64,000 nt of DNA, taken from positions 510,311-574,310 of the forward strand of contig CAJNDT010003179.1 of assembly GCA_905221615.1 (NCBI GenBank), read 5' to 3'. The position numbers were made by a program, and so were the translations under genes. Shown in pieces: positions 17,597-26,278 of the stretch. The number at the start of each line of letters is the position of its first letter. Position 1 is the stretch's first letter. The notes under the pieces were generated by a model. The model ran no database searches. It had not been told where the DNA came from and worked only from the letters and a program-made list of their open reading frames with translations. The stretch is from Symbiodinium sp. CCMP2592. Its lineage: Eukaryota; Sar; Dinophyceae; Suessiales; Symbiodiniaceae.

Positions 17597-20401
17597 TCAA
17601 TCCTGAAAGCCATCTGCAGTTACTCCCCAATCAGGAACGAAGTTCGCAGTGGTCTGGTAAACATCCACATAGTTATCCTCTTCTTCATCTTCCGATGGCG
17701 GGACATCATCACCCATCTGGCTCACCGCGTTTAGGTTTTCCCCCCTTGCCTTCTGTTCCAGCTTCTTCTGACAATACACAAGCATGGTGTAATTGTAAGC
17801 ATCCCAAATCTTGCACGACAAAGGCACAATCCAGCTCTGCAGGTCTTTGGGCCTGAATTTTTCCTTTGAGATGACATCTTCCGTCGTATAAACCTCAACG
17901 AGTCTCTTGGAGGCCTCCCACCAGTGCCAGTATGTCAGCTGTTTTCCCTTGACTCGATCACGGCCATGAACTGGCGGAGTGACATTGAACATGCACTGGA
18001 GAATCTGCTCAATGACCGCCACCCCAGTTTCCCTCTGAAGCCACAGGTGCCAGTCCCCAGGCTCAGAATTGTTTGGAATCTCCTTCACGTTCTGGTCACA
18101 CAACAGCTCCCAGACAACCGCAGTTTTCGAGCCCTTCGACCGAAAGTCATTCCACGCCATGTCCTTTCTATCCACTGGCACGTTATTCTTCTCGCATTCT
18201 CGGACTGTGATCTCATGGACAGCCATGAGCAGCTGGGTCATGACAGTCGTAGTCTTGCTGTTGAACTTCCGATCGTTGTGGTGGGGGTTGAACGGCTGAT
18301 CTTGTGGCACCGGTCTCGCCATACGTGCCCGATTGGCGAGGCGGCCCACCTTCGAAGTCGTCACCGCCCTGTGACTGCATGGCAGCATTCCCCGCAACGC
18401 TCTGAGAGTTTTCTCCTCCTCAGTCTCTGGCTGCAAAAGCTCGGCTGGAACCTTGATCTTGTTTTGACCCCTTGGCACTCTGCCTTGGGGGTCCGTAATT
18501 CCGAGGTCCTCCTCCGCTTCCAAGAAAGGCTTCACCTCTCCAGGCACTGGCGCAGTCGCACTCTTGGGGTTTGCGGCAGCCTTCGGGCTCGGGTCCACAT
18601 TCATAGCCTCCAGCTCGTTCATGACCTTGGCGACGACGGCATCGTGCTCGCTCTCAGTCACCCGGGTCTCCGGTACAGAAGGCATCGGCTCATCTTGCTC
18701 CTCTCGGAGATGGTCCCCTAGTACCATTGTTGCTTGGCTGTCACCCTCATCCTCGTCCAAGCGATCCGGGTCGGGCTCCGCCTCCATCTCAAGCGGCGGT
18801 TGCTCATCCTGCACCATAACCTCGACAAATTCCATTTCATCGTCCGACGGATCTTGCACAGGCTCCTCCTCTTCCACCACAACATCAACCAAAGTGTCCT
18901 CCTCCTCGGCTTCCACCTCCTCCTGCGGGTCCAACCATATTCCTCCCTTCTCCGTCTTCATATGCCGCAAAAAAGCAGGATGAGCTTCGCCTGGACGGCC
19001 CTTTCCAACAAGGTGAGTAGGGATATTGGGACGGCCCTTTCCAACAAGTGGCACTAGGGCTGGACGGCCCTTTCCAACAAGGTCAGTAGGGATATTGTCC
19101 TCCACTGGCACTCTGCCTTTGTGGCCCTTTCCGGCAGGCTTGCCCTTTTGGGCGAAGTAAGCTGCTTTCCCGATCGGGACGGCGTCGCCCTTGCTTTTCA
19201 AGCCCTGGGCCTTTGCCACCCAGGCCGGCTCAGCGCGTCGGCCCTGCGGAACGAAATTGGAGCCTCTTGCCGTATCGTCAGCATACTCGGCAAGTTCCTT
19301 GGCGAAATCCTGCTCGTCCATCCTTTGCTTTTCCGTCATTTCAGCAGGAGCACTTGCCGACATAAACTGTGGCTTGGAACCAACAGGCACAGGCTGTCCG
19401 TCGCCGAATTTCCTTTTGGCAGGAGGCTGCTTTGCCGGCGGGGGACCCATCGGCTCTGGCACTCTGCCTTGCTCTGCCGGCGGGGGACCCATCGGCTCTG
19501 GCACTTTTAGCACGGGATTCGGCTCGGGATCTGGCACTCTGCCTTGCTTTGCCGGCGGGGGACCCATCGGCTCTGGCACTCTTGGCGGGGGATTCGGCTC
19601 GGGATCTGGCACTCTGCCTTGCTTTGCCGGCGGGGGACCCATCGGCTCTGGCACTCTGCCTTGCTTTGCCGGCGGGGGACCCATCGGCTCTGGCACTCTT
19701 GGCCGGGAATTCGGCTCGGGATTCGGCTCATCGTCATGCCAGGCATCGTATTCGTCCTGGATGACGGGCATTCTGGCCGTTCTGCCCCAGCGATGTTGCT
19801 GCTGCTGGTGGCCAGGAGGAGGATGAGCTGGTTGCACCGGCCCCCTGCCCCTGCCAGGAGGAGGATGATCTGGTTGCACCGGCCCCCTGCCAGGAGGAGG
19901 ATGATCTGGTTGCACCCTGTTGCACCCCCAGCATGGTTCCCACTCCTGCTGCCAAGGGTGATCAGGCAGAGGCCCAGCATTTCGCAGCGGTCTTGCTGGC
20001 ACCTGCCACGGAGCAGGAGGCCTCGCCTTTTGCTGAGGCGGTTTATGCAAAGGCGGGCGGGCCCCCCTGGGAGGAGTCCCTTCAGGATGATGTATTGCTT
20101 TGCCTTTGCCTGGCACTCTGCCTTCTACTGGCACTCCTCCTTTCATGCCTTTGGCTTTTGCAGTCGCAGATCCAGGGGGATCCCAGGGAGGTGTCGAATC
20201 CCAACACTGAGGTGGCGGAGGATTCGGCGGCGCAAGTGCCTGCGGCTGAATTCTGCTCATTACTGCCCTTGTTGCCTCGACCCTCATTTGCTGGCATTGT
20301 TGCATCAAGTCCAGACCCTGCTGGAACTTTGCTTCCAGATTCTTGCACAACTTGTACAGATCGGTACACCATTTCACCAGTTCTCCACTTATTCGGTCCA
20401 T
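17597..20401 (-). CDS. Very proline-rich protein of unknown function (934 residues)
   Basis: Single open frame from ATG 20401 (ACTATGG context) to TGA. The N terminus is helical and probably coiled coil (VKWCTDLYKLCKNLEAKF onward). A long Pro/Gly/Arg-rich region follows, including HPPPGRG repeats, five copies of a 14-residue unit with EPMGPPPAKQGRVP, and GKGRP repeats. Then comes an acidic region rich in Glu and Asp (about nt 18600-18950). A probably folded C-terminal part of about 250 residues contains MAWNDFRSKGSKTAVVWELL and LTYWHWWEASKRLVEVYTTE. The 13-bp motif is used in frame many times as GRVP. No known domain was recognised. Coding sequence of the kinase-like gene overlaps its start in another frame, so the two may be one gene joined by a shift or an intron near 20400-20430. 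Confidence 0.6.
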   Translation of the reverse strand: MDRISGELVKWCTDLYKLCKNLEAKFQQGLDLMQQCQQMRVEATRAVMSRIQPQALAPPNPPPPQCWDSTPPWDPPGSATAKAKGMKGGVPVEGRVPGKGKAIHHPEGTPPRGARPPLHKPPQQKARPPAPWQVPARPLRNAGPLPDHPWQQEWEPCWGCNRVQPDHPPPGRGPVQPDHPPPGRGRGPVQPAHPPPGHQQQQHRWGRTARMPVIQDEYDAWHDDEPNPEPNSRPRVPEPMGPPPAKQGRVPEPMGPPPAKQGRVPDPEPNPPPRVPEPMGPPPAKQGRVPDPEPNPVLKVPEPMGPPPAEQGRVPEPMGPPPAKQPPAKRKFGDGQPVPVGSKPQFMSASAPAEMTEKQRMDEQDFAKELAEYADDTARGSNFVPQGRRAEPAWVAKAQGLKSKGDAVPIGKAAYFAQKGKPAGKGHKGRVPVEDNIPTDLVGKGRPALVPLVGKGRPNIPTHLVGKGRPGEAHPAFLRHMKTEKGGIWLDPQEEVEAEEEDTLVDVVVEEEEPVQDPSDDEMEFVEVMVQDEQPPLEMEAEPDPDRLDEDEGDSQATMVLGDHLREEQDEPMPSVPETRVTESEHDAVVAKVMNELEAMNVDPSPKAAANPKSATAPVPGEVKPFLEAEEDLGITDPQGRVPRGQNKIKVPAELLQPETEEEKTLRALRGMLPCSHRAVTTSKVGRLANRARMARPVPQDQPFNPHHNDRKFNSKTTTVMTQLLMAVHEITVRECEKNNVPVDRKDMAWNDFRSKGSKTAVVWELLCDQNVKEIPNNSEPGDWHLWLQRETGVAVIEQILQCMFNVTPPVHGRDRVKGKQLTYWHWWEASKRLVEVYTTEDVISKEKFRPKDLQSWIVPLSCKIWDAYNYTMLVYCQKKLEQKARGENLNAVSQMGDDVPPSEDEEEDNYVDVYQTTANFVPDWGVTADGFQD
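19430..19710 (-). repeat. Coding minisatellite, five diverged 42-bp-type units containing the 13-bp motif
   Basis: On the plus strand the block GCCGGCGGGGGACCCATCGG followed by CTCTGGCACTC occurs five times between about 19434 and 19700. Two neighbouring pairs are spaced 42 bp. The other spacings are longer because of an inserted GGATTCGGCTCGGGATCT unit. In four units the GGCACTC continues as the full 13-bp motif; elsewhere it reads GGCACTTTTAG or GGCACTCTTGG. Encodes PMGPPPAKQGRVPE-type repeats. Confidence 0.85.
19795..19925 (-). repeat. Coding tandem repeat of HPPPGRG units
   Basis: GGAGGAGGATGATCTGGTTG-type blocks recur three to four times on the plus strand, giving QPDHPPPGRGPV repeats in the proline-rich protein. 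Confidence 0.75.
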
Positions 20402-21503
20402 AGTCCGTTTTGAATTTTTCGCCAGCGGCAAGCATCTTCTTCCAGACCTCTGACGCGTACTCGGAGACGGTGGCGCTGTGGTTTGAGGGAATTTGCCACA
20501 AGCTCAGAAAGCAGTTGAGGTGACCCTTCATCTTTTTTGCGGGAACATCCATAATTGGTAGGCAACCGGAGCAGTCCACCAAGGCAAACGTCAAATTCTC
20601 CGCCCCCACTGGCACTCTGCCTTTGTGGTCCGGCACTCTGCCTCCCATGACAGTAATGTTATTCTCATGGAGGTCCCCCAGAAGACTCCCTTCCTGCCTA
20701 AGGGTATGCATTTGTAGCTTCAAGACAAACTTGAACAGCTTGAAGAGGATCAGCATGGTCTCTTTCTCTGGGAACTTGATTGGGTCGGAAAACCTCTGGT
20801 TGAGGAAGGCTCCCACAGTCGTCCCATCGCCTTTGGCTTCTGTGACGAGCACCGATTTTCTCATCCGCGGTGCCACTACGCCCGAGGCATGGGTGACCAA
20901 GGTTTTCAAGTCGAAAGCGAGCGGGACAGGAAACGATTGCCAGTGGGTTGTGAACGTTCGAGATTTCAGAAAACGCCAGTCATATTGGTTTCCACACTCT
21001 GTTTCATCCTTTGCGAGTTTCCTGTGCAGCTTGACACAGAGGTGCACCTGATCTGTCGGATGATCGAAGTCCAGAGCATCTTCAGGAATAGAATCCACCA
21101 GTTTCAGGGCATCTGCTGCGACTTCCGAGGCTTTGAGGACTTCGGCACTCTGCCTTTCAGACCGAGGAATCCTGAGCTCGCGCAGAAGCTTCAGAATGTC
21201 GATGACCCACGGCTGTGGGATCTTCGCAATCATTGAGTCCCGATTCATTCCATGACCGACGTATTTCCATTCACACTTGCACTGTTTGAATCCTTGCCCG
21301 CCTCTCACGCGGAATTGCAGGCGGACCTCACCGAAGGCTGTGACATAGTATTCTAGAGGTTTTTTGTTCGGCAAGGGAAAATTCCCACCCATCTGCAAGG
21401 ATCCATCCAGCTCTTGTTCGTAAAACTCAGAGGTGATGTTGCCGGCTCGCACATTGGCCCAAAACAATTGACCAAGCGGACTCGCATGCACAGGCGCTGT
21501 CAT
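20082..21503 (-). CDS. Protein-kinase-like/APH-like protein
   Basis: Open frame from ATG 21503 (AGGATGA context). A kinase-type core is suggested by LLGDLHENNITV, resembling the catalytic loop of aminoglycoside phosphotransferase and atypical kinases (H-G-D-x-H-x-x-N), followed 20-30 residues later by FALVDCSGC in the place of the metal-binding Asp. The upstream helical segment ETMLILFKLFKFVLKLQMHT fits the preceding helix. Two 13-bp motif copies sit between these two signatures, carried in frame as GGRVP and KGRVP (20611-20623, 20632-20644), and another at 21144-21156 as RQSA. Protein-like character ends near 20410. The remaining frame to 20082 is a shadow of the proline-rich coding sequence. 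Kinase activity is not proven: the usual N-lobe lysine and a canonical DFG were not identified. Confidence 0.5.
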   Translation of the reverse strand: MTAPVHASPLGQLFWANVRAGNITSEFYEQELDGSLQMGGNFPLPNKKPLEYYVTAFGEVRLQFRVRGGQGFKQCKCEWKYVGHGMNRDSMIAKIPQPWVIDILKLLRELRIPRSERQSAEVLKASEVAADALKLVDSIPEDALDFDHPTDQVHLCVKLHRKLAKDETECGNQYDWRFLKSRTFTTHWQSFPVPLAFDLKTLVTHASGVVAPRMRKSVLVTEAKGDGTTVGAFLNQRFSDPIKFPEKETMLILFKLFKFVLKLQMHTLRQEGSLLGDLHENNITVMGGRVPDHKGRVPVGAENLTFALVDCSGCLPIMDVPAKKMKGHLNCFLSLWQIPSNHSATVSEYASEVWKKMLAAGEKFKTDYGPNKWRTGEMVYRSVQVVQESGSKVPAGSGLDATMPANEGRGNKGSNEQNSAAGTCAAESSATSVLGFDTSLGSPWICDCKSQRHERRSASRRQSARQRQSNTSS

Positions 21504-21660
21504 CCTGCGGCACTCTGCCTTGTCCAGCCAGATTGCGGCACTCTGCCTTGTCCAGCCAGATGCAGGCACTCAGCCTTCTCAGTCCAGCTCAAGGCACTCT
21601 GCAAAGAATGGCGAGGCGGCACTCTGCCTTATAATGTCGAAATGATATACTACCTCTGAC
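21504..21660 (-). promoter_or_regulatory. Leader of the kinase-like gene, a cluster of 13-bp motifs in a 28-bp tandem repeat
   Basis: Immediately upstream of ATG 21503 are exact motif copies at 21509-21521, 21537-21549 and 21618-21630, plus a one-change copy at 21565-21577 and a half copy at about 21593. The first two are 28 bp apart inside a duplicated block (CTGGCTGGACAAGGC...). All have the same orientation as the gene. They would lie in the 5' leader or in an N-terminal extension if translation began at the GTG at 21569. Confidence 0.55.
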
Positions 21661-22495
21661 GTCAATGTGTTGTTAGATTATAGTTACTAGTATTTGACAC
21701 AATTTAAATTATATCAACTATATTTTGATATTATGCTCACATTGACATTAAATATCATGCATATGCCATCATTCAAGGACCACGACTCACTTCACTTTGA
21801 GCAACTCCATCGACAGAATAATCATGACATGACACTTTTATTGAAGCAGCAGCTACACGGAGTTTAACTTAATTGAGGGGCCAGACAGACTCAGCATGAT
21901 CGGGAGCTTAGCACACGAATGAAACCTAATTCAAGGGCTGTGTTGATATTCAAATCTGCCATATGCCATGATTCAAGGACCACTGCAGCAACATTTGAAA
22001 TTTGAGCAACCATCATAAGCCATAGGCAAAACAATCATGACATGACACTTCAGAAGCCCGAGAATGCTAAGTTGAATTTGGCAACGCAGAAGCAGCATGA
22101 TCGGAAGCTAAGAACAGCACCGATGACCAGCAATCCTGGGGTCTGGAGACGCCAGCTGACGGCCAAACCTTGCATGGTCACTTTCATTCATACTCAGACT
22201 CTCTCAGCACAGTCGCAAACCCAACACATCCAACAGAACTCAGAAGTGCTCGGTCTTCAGAAGTCTCAGCACTCACAGTTTTGCTTCTGCAGCAAGCAAT
22301 GCTCTTCTGGAGGCACTACTCTGACAGCGACGAGGCCTTCTCCAAAACACTCACAACTTTGATCATGACTTGTTGGTTTGCCTGCACCACAAACAAATAA
22401 CCTGTTGCTGTGCGAAAGGCAGGCAGAAGTCCACATGAGCAGACATCGGCACTGAAAAACTTGAGAAGAGTCAGTCGACGAAGCCTGACCCACCT
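21661..22495. repeat. Gene-free AT-rich spacer with a diverged 160-200 bp duplication
   Basis: About 21757-21920 and 21957-22115 share blocks in the same order: CATATGCCATcATTCAAGGACCAC, AATCATGACATGACACTT and CAGCATGATCGGgAGCTtAG. They are diverged tandem copies about 200 bp apart. No gene is supported in the whole stretch, which ends where motif copies resume at 22496. Confidence 0.65.
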
Positions 22496-22649
22496 GGCAC
22501 TCTGCCTTCCTGGCACTCTGCCTTCGTCACTGTCCTGGCCTGAAAATTAAATTGATATTGGAATTTGGGCCAACCCACTCACTGAATGGTCCAATGGTGG
22601 GCACTCTGCCTTTGGCACTCTGCCTTTTAAGGCACTCTGCCCTTTTTTC
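22496..22649 (-). other. 3' flank of the zinc-finger gene with five 13-bp motifs
   Basis: Motif copies at 22496-22508 and 22512-22524, then 22600-22612, 22614-22626 and 22631-22643 (one change). They begin only a few bases after the stop codon at 22650, so they probably form closely spaced hairpins in the 3' untranslated region. No coding sequence. Confidence 0.6.
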
Positions 22650-23875
22650 TCACGGCCTTTCGACTTGAACGAATTCGCTGTCTACAGGTGTCATTTGAAC
22701 TTGCTCAATCATAGGCAATTCGAACTCGTTGTAATCCTCCTCATCTTCCACACGCTCTTCATTCCAGGCCTCCGGATCATCTTCGTCGTAAGCGAATCTC
22801 ACCATGGTCGTGGTCCACAAGATTTGGTCACCGTCGGTGACTTCCCCGTCCCACAGCGTCAAATTCTCCACCCCCCGCGCCCAGCCCTCATTACAGGCAT
22901 AGAGCCATCTTTTGTCCATCATCACTTGCATGCCTGCACCGGTGAGTTCCAGCTTCAGGTAAGCTGGCGGTGCGTGTGGATCGATCCTGAACTGAGATCA
23001 TGTTGAAGTTGCTACTTGATTCTAGTCAGTATTAAGATCCGTAGGTATAAGATAATAAATAAATGTAGCGTCGAAGCATTGCTTGAATCTGAGTGGCCAT
23101 CTAATGCACTTTGGCCACCATTGGTAGCGTTGAAGGGCCGTCTGGGCCGTGGGGCGCAAGGACCAGTGCGGATAACTTTTGTGAGTGTTATCCTGCGTGG
23201 CACCGGGTTGCGCCCAAGCGGCGATGCCGTTCGCTTTGAAGAATTCAAAGCGAACCTGCAGGGAGACATCCAGTCAAGCAGTAAGAAACACTCACAATCA
23301 ACACATGCTATGATTATCATCACATACACTGCCCACTGCCTGCCAAACGTCCTCCACGCACATGAAGTATGTGTAAAGGATCTGGTTGGGGTCTTGCATC
23401 GGGATTTTGCCCTTCTTTCCCTTGCCCTTGCCAAGATCGCCCTTGCTCGCACTGGCACTCTGCCCTGGCCCTGGCTTTCCTCCTCCCTTACTTCCTCCCT
23501 TCCCGACCTGACTTGTTCTTTGGGATTGACCGGCGTTGCTCAAGTTGGCCATCTGCCAACTTGAAAACTCTTGCAGCCGAGTGCGCTGGCGAACTGCGCC
23601 CGTGTTTTCCATGGCGGATAATGACTTGCCCACTGCACAAATGGGACAAGGGCACTCTGCCTTACACCGGAACCCAGACAGCTGCAACAGCACAAGTAGG
23701 CAAAAATGAGCACTCATTACAATCACCGGAGACTGACTGTTAAAGTCACACTTGCACCCACTGAGTCGCCGGCTGGATTCACTCATCCAATCGCCCCAGC
23801 GGCCCTGATCACCATGTCGGCACAACCGACAAAGGAACTGACAGTTTCCACAACCGAGACGGGCATGATCTCACT
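22650..23875 (-). CDS. Cys-rich zinc-finger protein, at least four exons
   Basis: On the minus strand a first segment (about 23875-23765) reads CGNCQFLCRLCRHGDQGRWG and DWMSESSRR, a Cys-rich zinc-binding pattern. After an intron whose donor is not resolved, exon about 23700-23340 contains CPCPICAVGKSL, a basic/Gly-Lys-rich region and QDPNQILYTYFMCVEDVWQ. A GC-AG intron (23256-23339) leads to exon 23110-23255 (VRFEFFKANGIAAW onward). A GT-AG intron (22987-23109) leads to exon 22650-22986 (IDPHAPPAYLKLELTGAGMQ, VMMDKRWLYACNEGW, acidic C terminus). Both introns join in frame into smooth protein-like sequence, which supports the model. A 13-bp motif (23651-23663) falls between the first Cys residues of the second exon, reading CKAECPCP. 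Function unknown, possibly nucleic-acid or protein binding. Confidence 0.6.
22987..23109 (-). other. GT-AG intron of the zinc-finger gene
   Basis: Minus strand: CCAAA|GTGCATT ... CAGTTCAG|GATCGATCC, 123 nt. The join gives YQWWPKIDPHAPPAY without a frame change, while both flanking frames meet stops if unspliced. Confidence 0.65.
23256..23339 (-). other. GC-AG intron of the zinc-finger gene
   Basis: Minus strand: GTTTGGCAG|GCAGTGG ... CTCCCTGCAG|GTTCGC, 84 nt, with CAG|G at both ends. Joining gives VEDVWQVRFEFFKANG in one frame. The exon after it begins with a perfect 12-bp inverted repeat with a 3-nt loop (23229-23255). Confidence 0.7.
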
Positions 23876-24130
23876 TTCTTTTTAAGCTCAGTCAGTAACA
23901 CCGGCAGCCAGGTTTAAAAGCACGAATTAAGCTGTGACTGCCAGCTGAAAGTGGGAATGTAACTATTAGCCTTATCAAGGTAAGGACTGTGTTTCACTTC
24001 CAGCCAGCAGTCCAGTGTCGGGTCCAGGACTCTCTGGCTGGGCCAGTGTCGGGACACAAATTTCGACGGCTCAGAATCATTCATTGGAGCAGAACTGTTT
24101 GACCATGGACTTCGGGTTCAGTGTCGATGA
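23876..24130. other. Spacer between zinc-finger and phosphatase genes
   Basis: No gene, repeat or 13-bp motif seen in these 255 bases. A short repeat with CCAGTGTCGGG occurs twice near 24012-24054. Confidence 0.5.
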
Positions 24131-25428
24131 TCAACTGTACGTGTGCAGCTCATCCTGCATTTCCAGCAGTGCTTCAATCATGTACTCACGATCCCGGAAT
24201 GGAGCATAGTAGGCTCGGTGGTTGATCCACCTGACAATGGCTTGTTCCATGGTCATCGAGGCAAAGGCCATGACTAGGACACAATAAGCAGCACAGGTCC
24301 TGTTAATGCCACCGTAGCAATGGACAAGCACACGAATTGGCCTCTTCTTGCCTCCACGCTTCCGACCACCTCCCTGAAGCTTCATCGCCTCCAACAAAGC
24401 AAGAGCATTACCGAGCTCACCAGGGAATGTCTCATCGGCCACCTTCAAGGCACTCTGCCTTCCATCGGCACTCTGCCTTCCTCAGCGGCTCTTCCGAACA
24501 GGCTGCCCATGTCACTTCCCTTGCTGAAGCCCTTGTCATAGGAGCAGCCATAGCCAAATGAGCCCTTCGTCGATGCCTTCTGGCTTTGCATGTGATTGGA
24601 AACCTGACAGGGGCCGCTGTAGCCCTTGCTGATTGTCTTGCCCTTGCCCCTGCCGCCATTGGCCTTGCCCATCATTTTGCCCTTGATGGCACTCTGCCTT
24701 TGACTCTGGCTGAACTCCTCTGCTGAGCGCTGCCAGCACATCATAATCTTTCTGAAATCTGAAATGAGGCGGCGCCAAATGGTCTTGAACTCATGACTTC
24801 TTTGTTCAGCATCAAAGTCATTGGCATGTGTTTGATCCCAGCCACCATACCGAAGATGTGCAGTGCCAAACGGTCCACAATTCGCCAAATACTGATACCA
24901 GTCCCATGGCTCAAAATTCCGAGGTCTGTCATCTGCATTCATAGAGATGACAATGTCAGGCTTGACCCGGAGCTGGTCATATCGGATCGGGCAACCAATA
25001 CTGCCAACAAACAGTTGCCACTGGGGATGGTCGTAAATCAAAACATCATCCATGGGCCACGTCTCGACATCATGCTGGCATGGCCGAGGTGGCGGGATCG
25101 ACCCAGGCAGCACATCTGTCTGGCCGGTCCATGCTTTGTACAACTTCATATCCATATCTCCGAAATCTGAGATGGCCTCAACTGCCAATTTGATTCGTTG
25201 ATCCAATTGTGCAGCCCTTTGGATCTTTCGGAGCCCGGTGGTATAGTCGGCAGCTGATCTGCCACAGTGTAAACAATTCCACCGAAGTTGTTGCACGGCT
25301 TCGTTCCAGTAATCACTGCCAAGGTCAATGTGATTGGCCTGATTCTGATGGTCAGCAGCAGAAGTCTGGCACTCTGCCTCGGAACTCCCTGAGCACCTTG
25401 AAACGGTCGTCGGCATCACTGCTTTCAT
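24131..25428 (-). CDS. Dual-specificity phosphatase-like protein, frame changed at two 13-bp motifs
   Basis: ATG 25428 opens a frame of 327 codons (WNCLHCGRSAADYTTGLRKI, DDRPRNFEPWDWYQYLANCG) that ends in a TGA created inside a motif. The C-terminal part, in another frame from 24448, contains VLVHCYGGINRTCAAYCVLV. This is the Cys-x5-Arg phosphate-binding loop of protein tyrosine/dual-specificity phosphatases, with Cys as nucleophile, and is followed by helices as in that fold. Exactly at the frame change lie two motif copies (24449-24461, 24467-24479). Omitting both (26 bases) gives one continuous frame through AEGWLKVADETFPGEL. Other motif copies are in frame (24688-24700 as RQSA, 25368-25380 variant as EAEC). 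A Gly/Lys-rich linker precedes the phosphatase part. The first eight codons lie inside the downstream 870-bp tandem duplication, so the true 5' end is uncertain. Intact as a protein only if the motif pair is removed or bypassed. Confidence 0.6.
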
Positions 25429-26278
25429 CGAGCACCCAATTGTCCAACGATTAAAACATTAACAGTGACTAATGCATCACTATACAGTACATTAACCAAT
25501 GATATGTAACATTGTGTTACTACTGTTACATCAGTATGAATGAATCACTTGATTCCCTGGCCGGCAGATGTCGATCATGTATGGTGCAAGGCAACTCACT
25601 GACAGACTATGCAGGCAGGCAGGCAGGCAGCCAGCCTCGGAGACAGCAGGGTCCTGAGGACATCACTGCCACCCGGCACTGTGTAGTCAGCATGTCATGC
25701 TGGGTAACCTTTTTGAATCCAAGTTGCGCACACTACCGCTGAGGTCTCAAATCGGACAGTCTAGCTCTGCTGGCGAGATCGTCGAATTCAAAATCCTCTA
25801 AGCACACGCAAACCCGGCACTCTGCCTTCCCCAACATCCGTAATACGGTCTCGGAGGCTGTACAAACACGACAAATCATTGATTCAGTGACGACACAAAT
25901 TCGTCTGACACATTGTAATGTAAAATTCCTGGCACTCTGCCTTGCCGCACAAATCTCGGAACGAGTACGCACAGGATCATGTCATTGATATGCCAGTCTA
26001 CTTGCAAGACTTGCCCACGCTCTTCAGAATTCAGAAACATCCACAATGTCGAAAAGGACTCCTCTAGCAGCTCGTCGAAATAAATCACATAATCATCGTC
26101 GTCAAAACTGTCCGCGACCGAGCCCACAAACGAACCCCCAAACGCCGCAGTGCTTGCAAACTCGCCAACAGCCAATAAGTCCGAGACCGAGCCCAGAGAC
26201 TCACTGTCACTCCACGACGTCGACGACATCTGCCGGCTTGCACGGAGGCCTACTACGACTTAGACTAGAGACAGAGCA
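25405..26278. repeat. Tandem segmental duplication, copy A (874 bp)
   Basis: Starts GGTCGTCGGcATCACTGC and runs to the same point in copy B. It carries one small acidic protein gene, two 13-bp motifs (25816, 25931) and a GCAGGCAGGCAGGCAGGCAG run of about five GCAG units at 25610-25633. Most differences from copy B are point changes and small indels. Confidence 0.9.
25733..26229 (-). CDS. Small acidic protein, copy A
   Basis: ATG 26229 opens 117 codons (stop near 25876): a Ser/Asp-rich N terminus (MSSTSWSDSESLGS), SVADSFDDDDYVIYFDELLE and LNSEERGQVLQVDWHINDM, then the in-frame motif peptide QGRVP and HYNVSDEF. Downstream in another frame (25733-25972) a Cys-containing segment reads ICRVCTASETVLRMLGKAEC then CVCLEDFEFDDL, which recalls the start of a RING finger but lacks the rest. 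The part upstream of the motif is well kept between the two copies, suggesting selection. Function unknown. An intron or motif skipping may join the frames. Confidence 0.45.
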
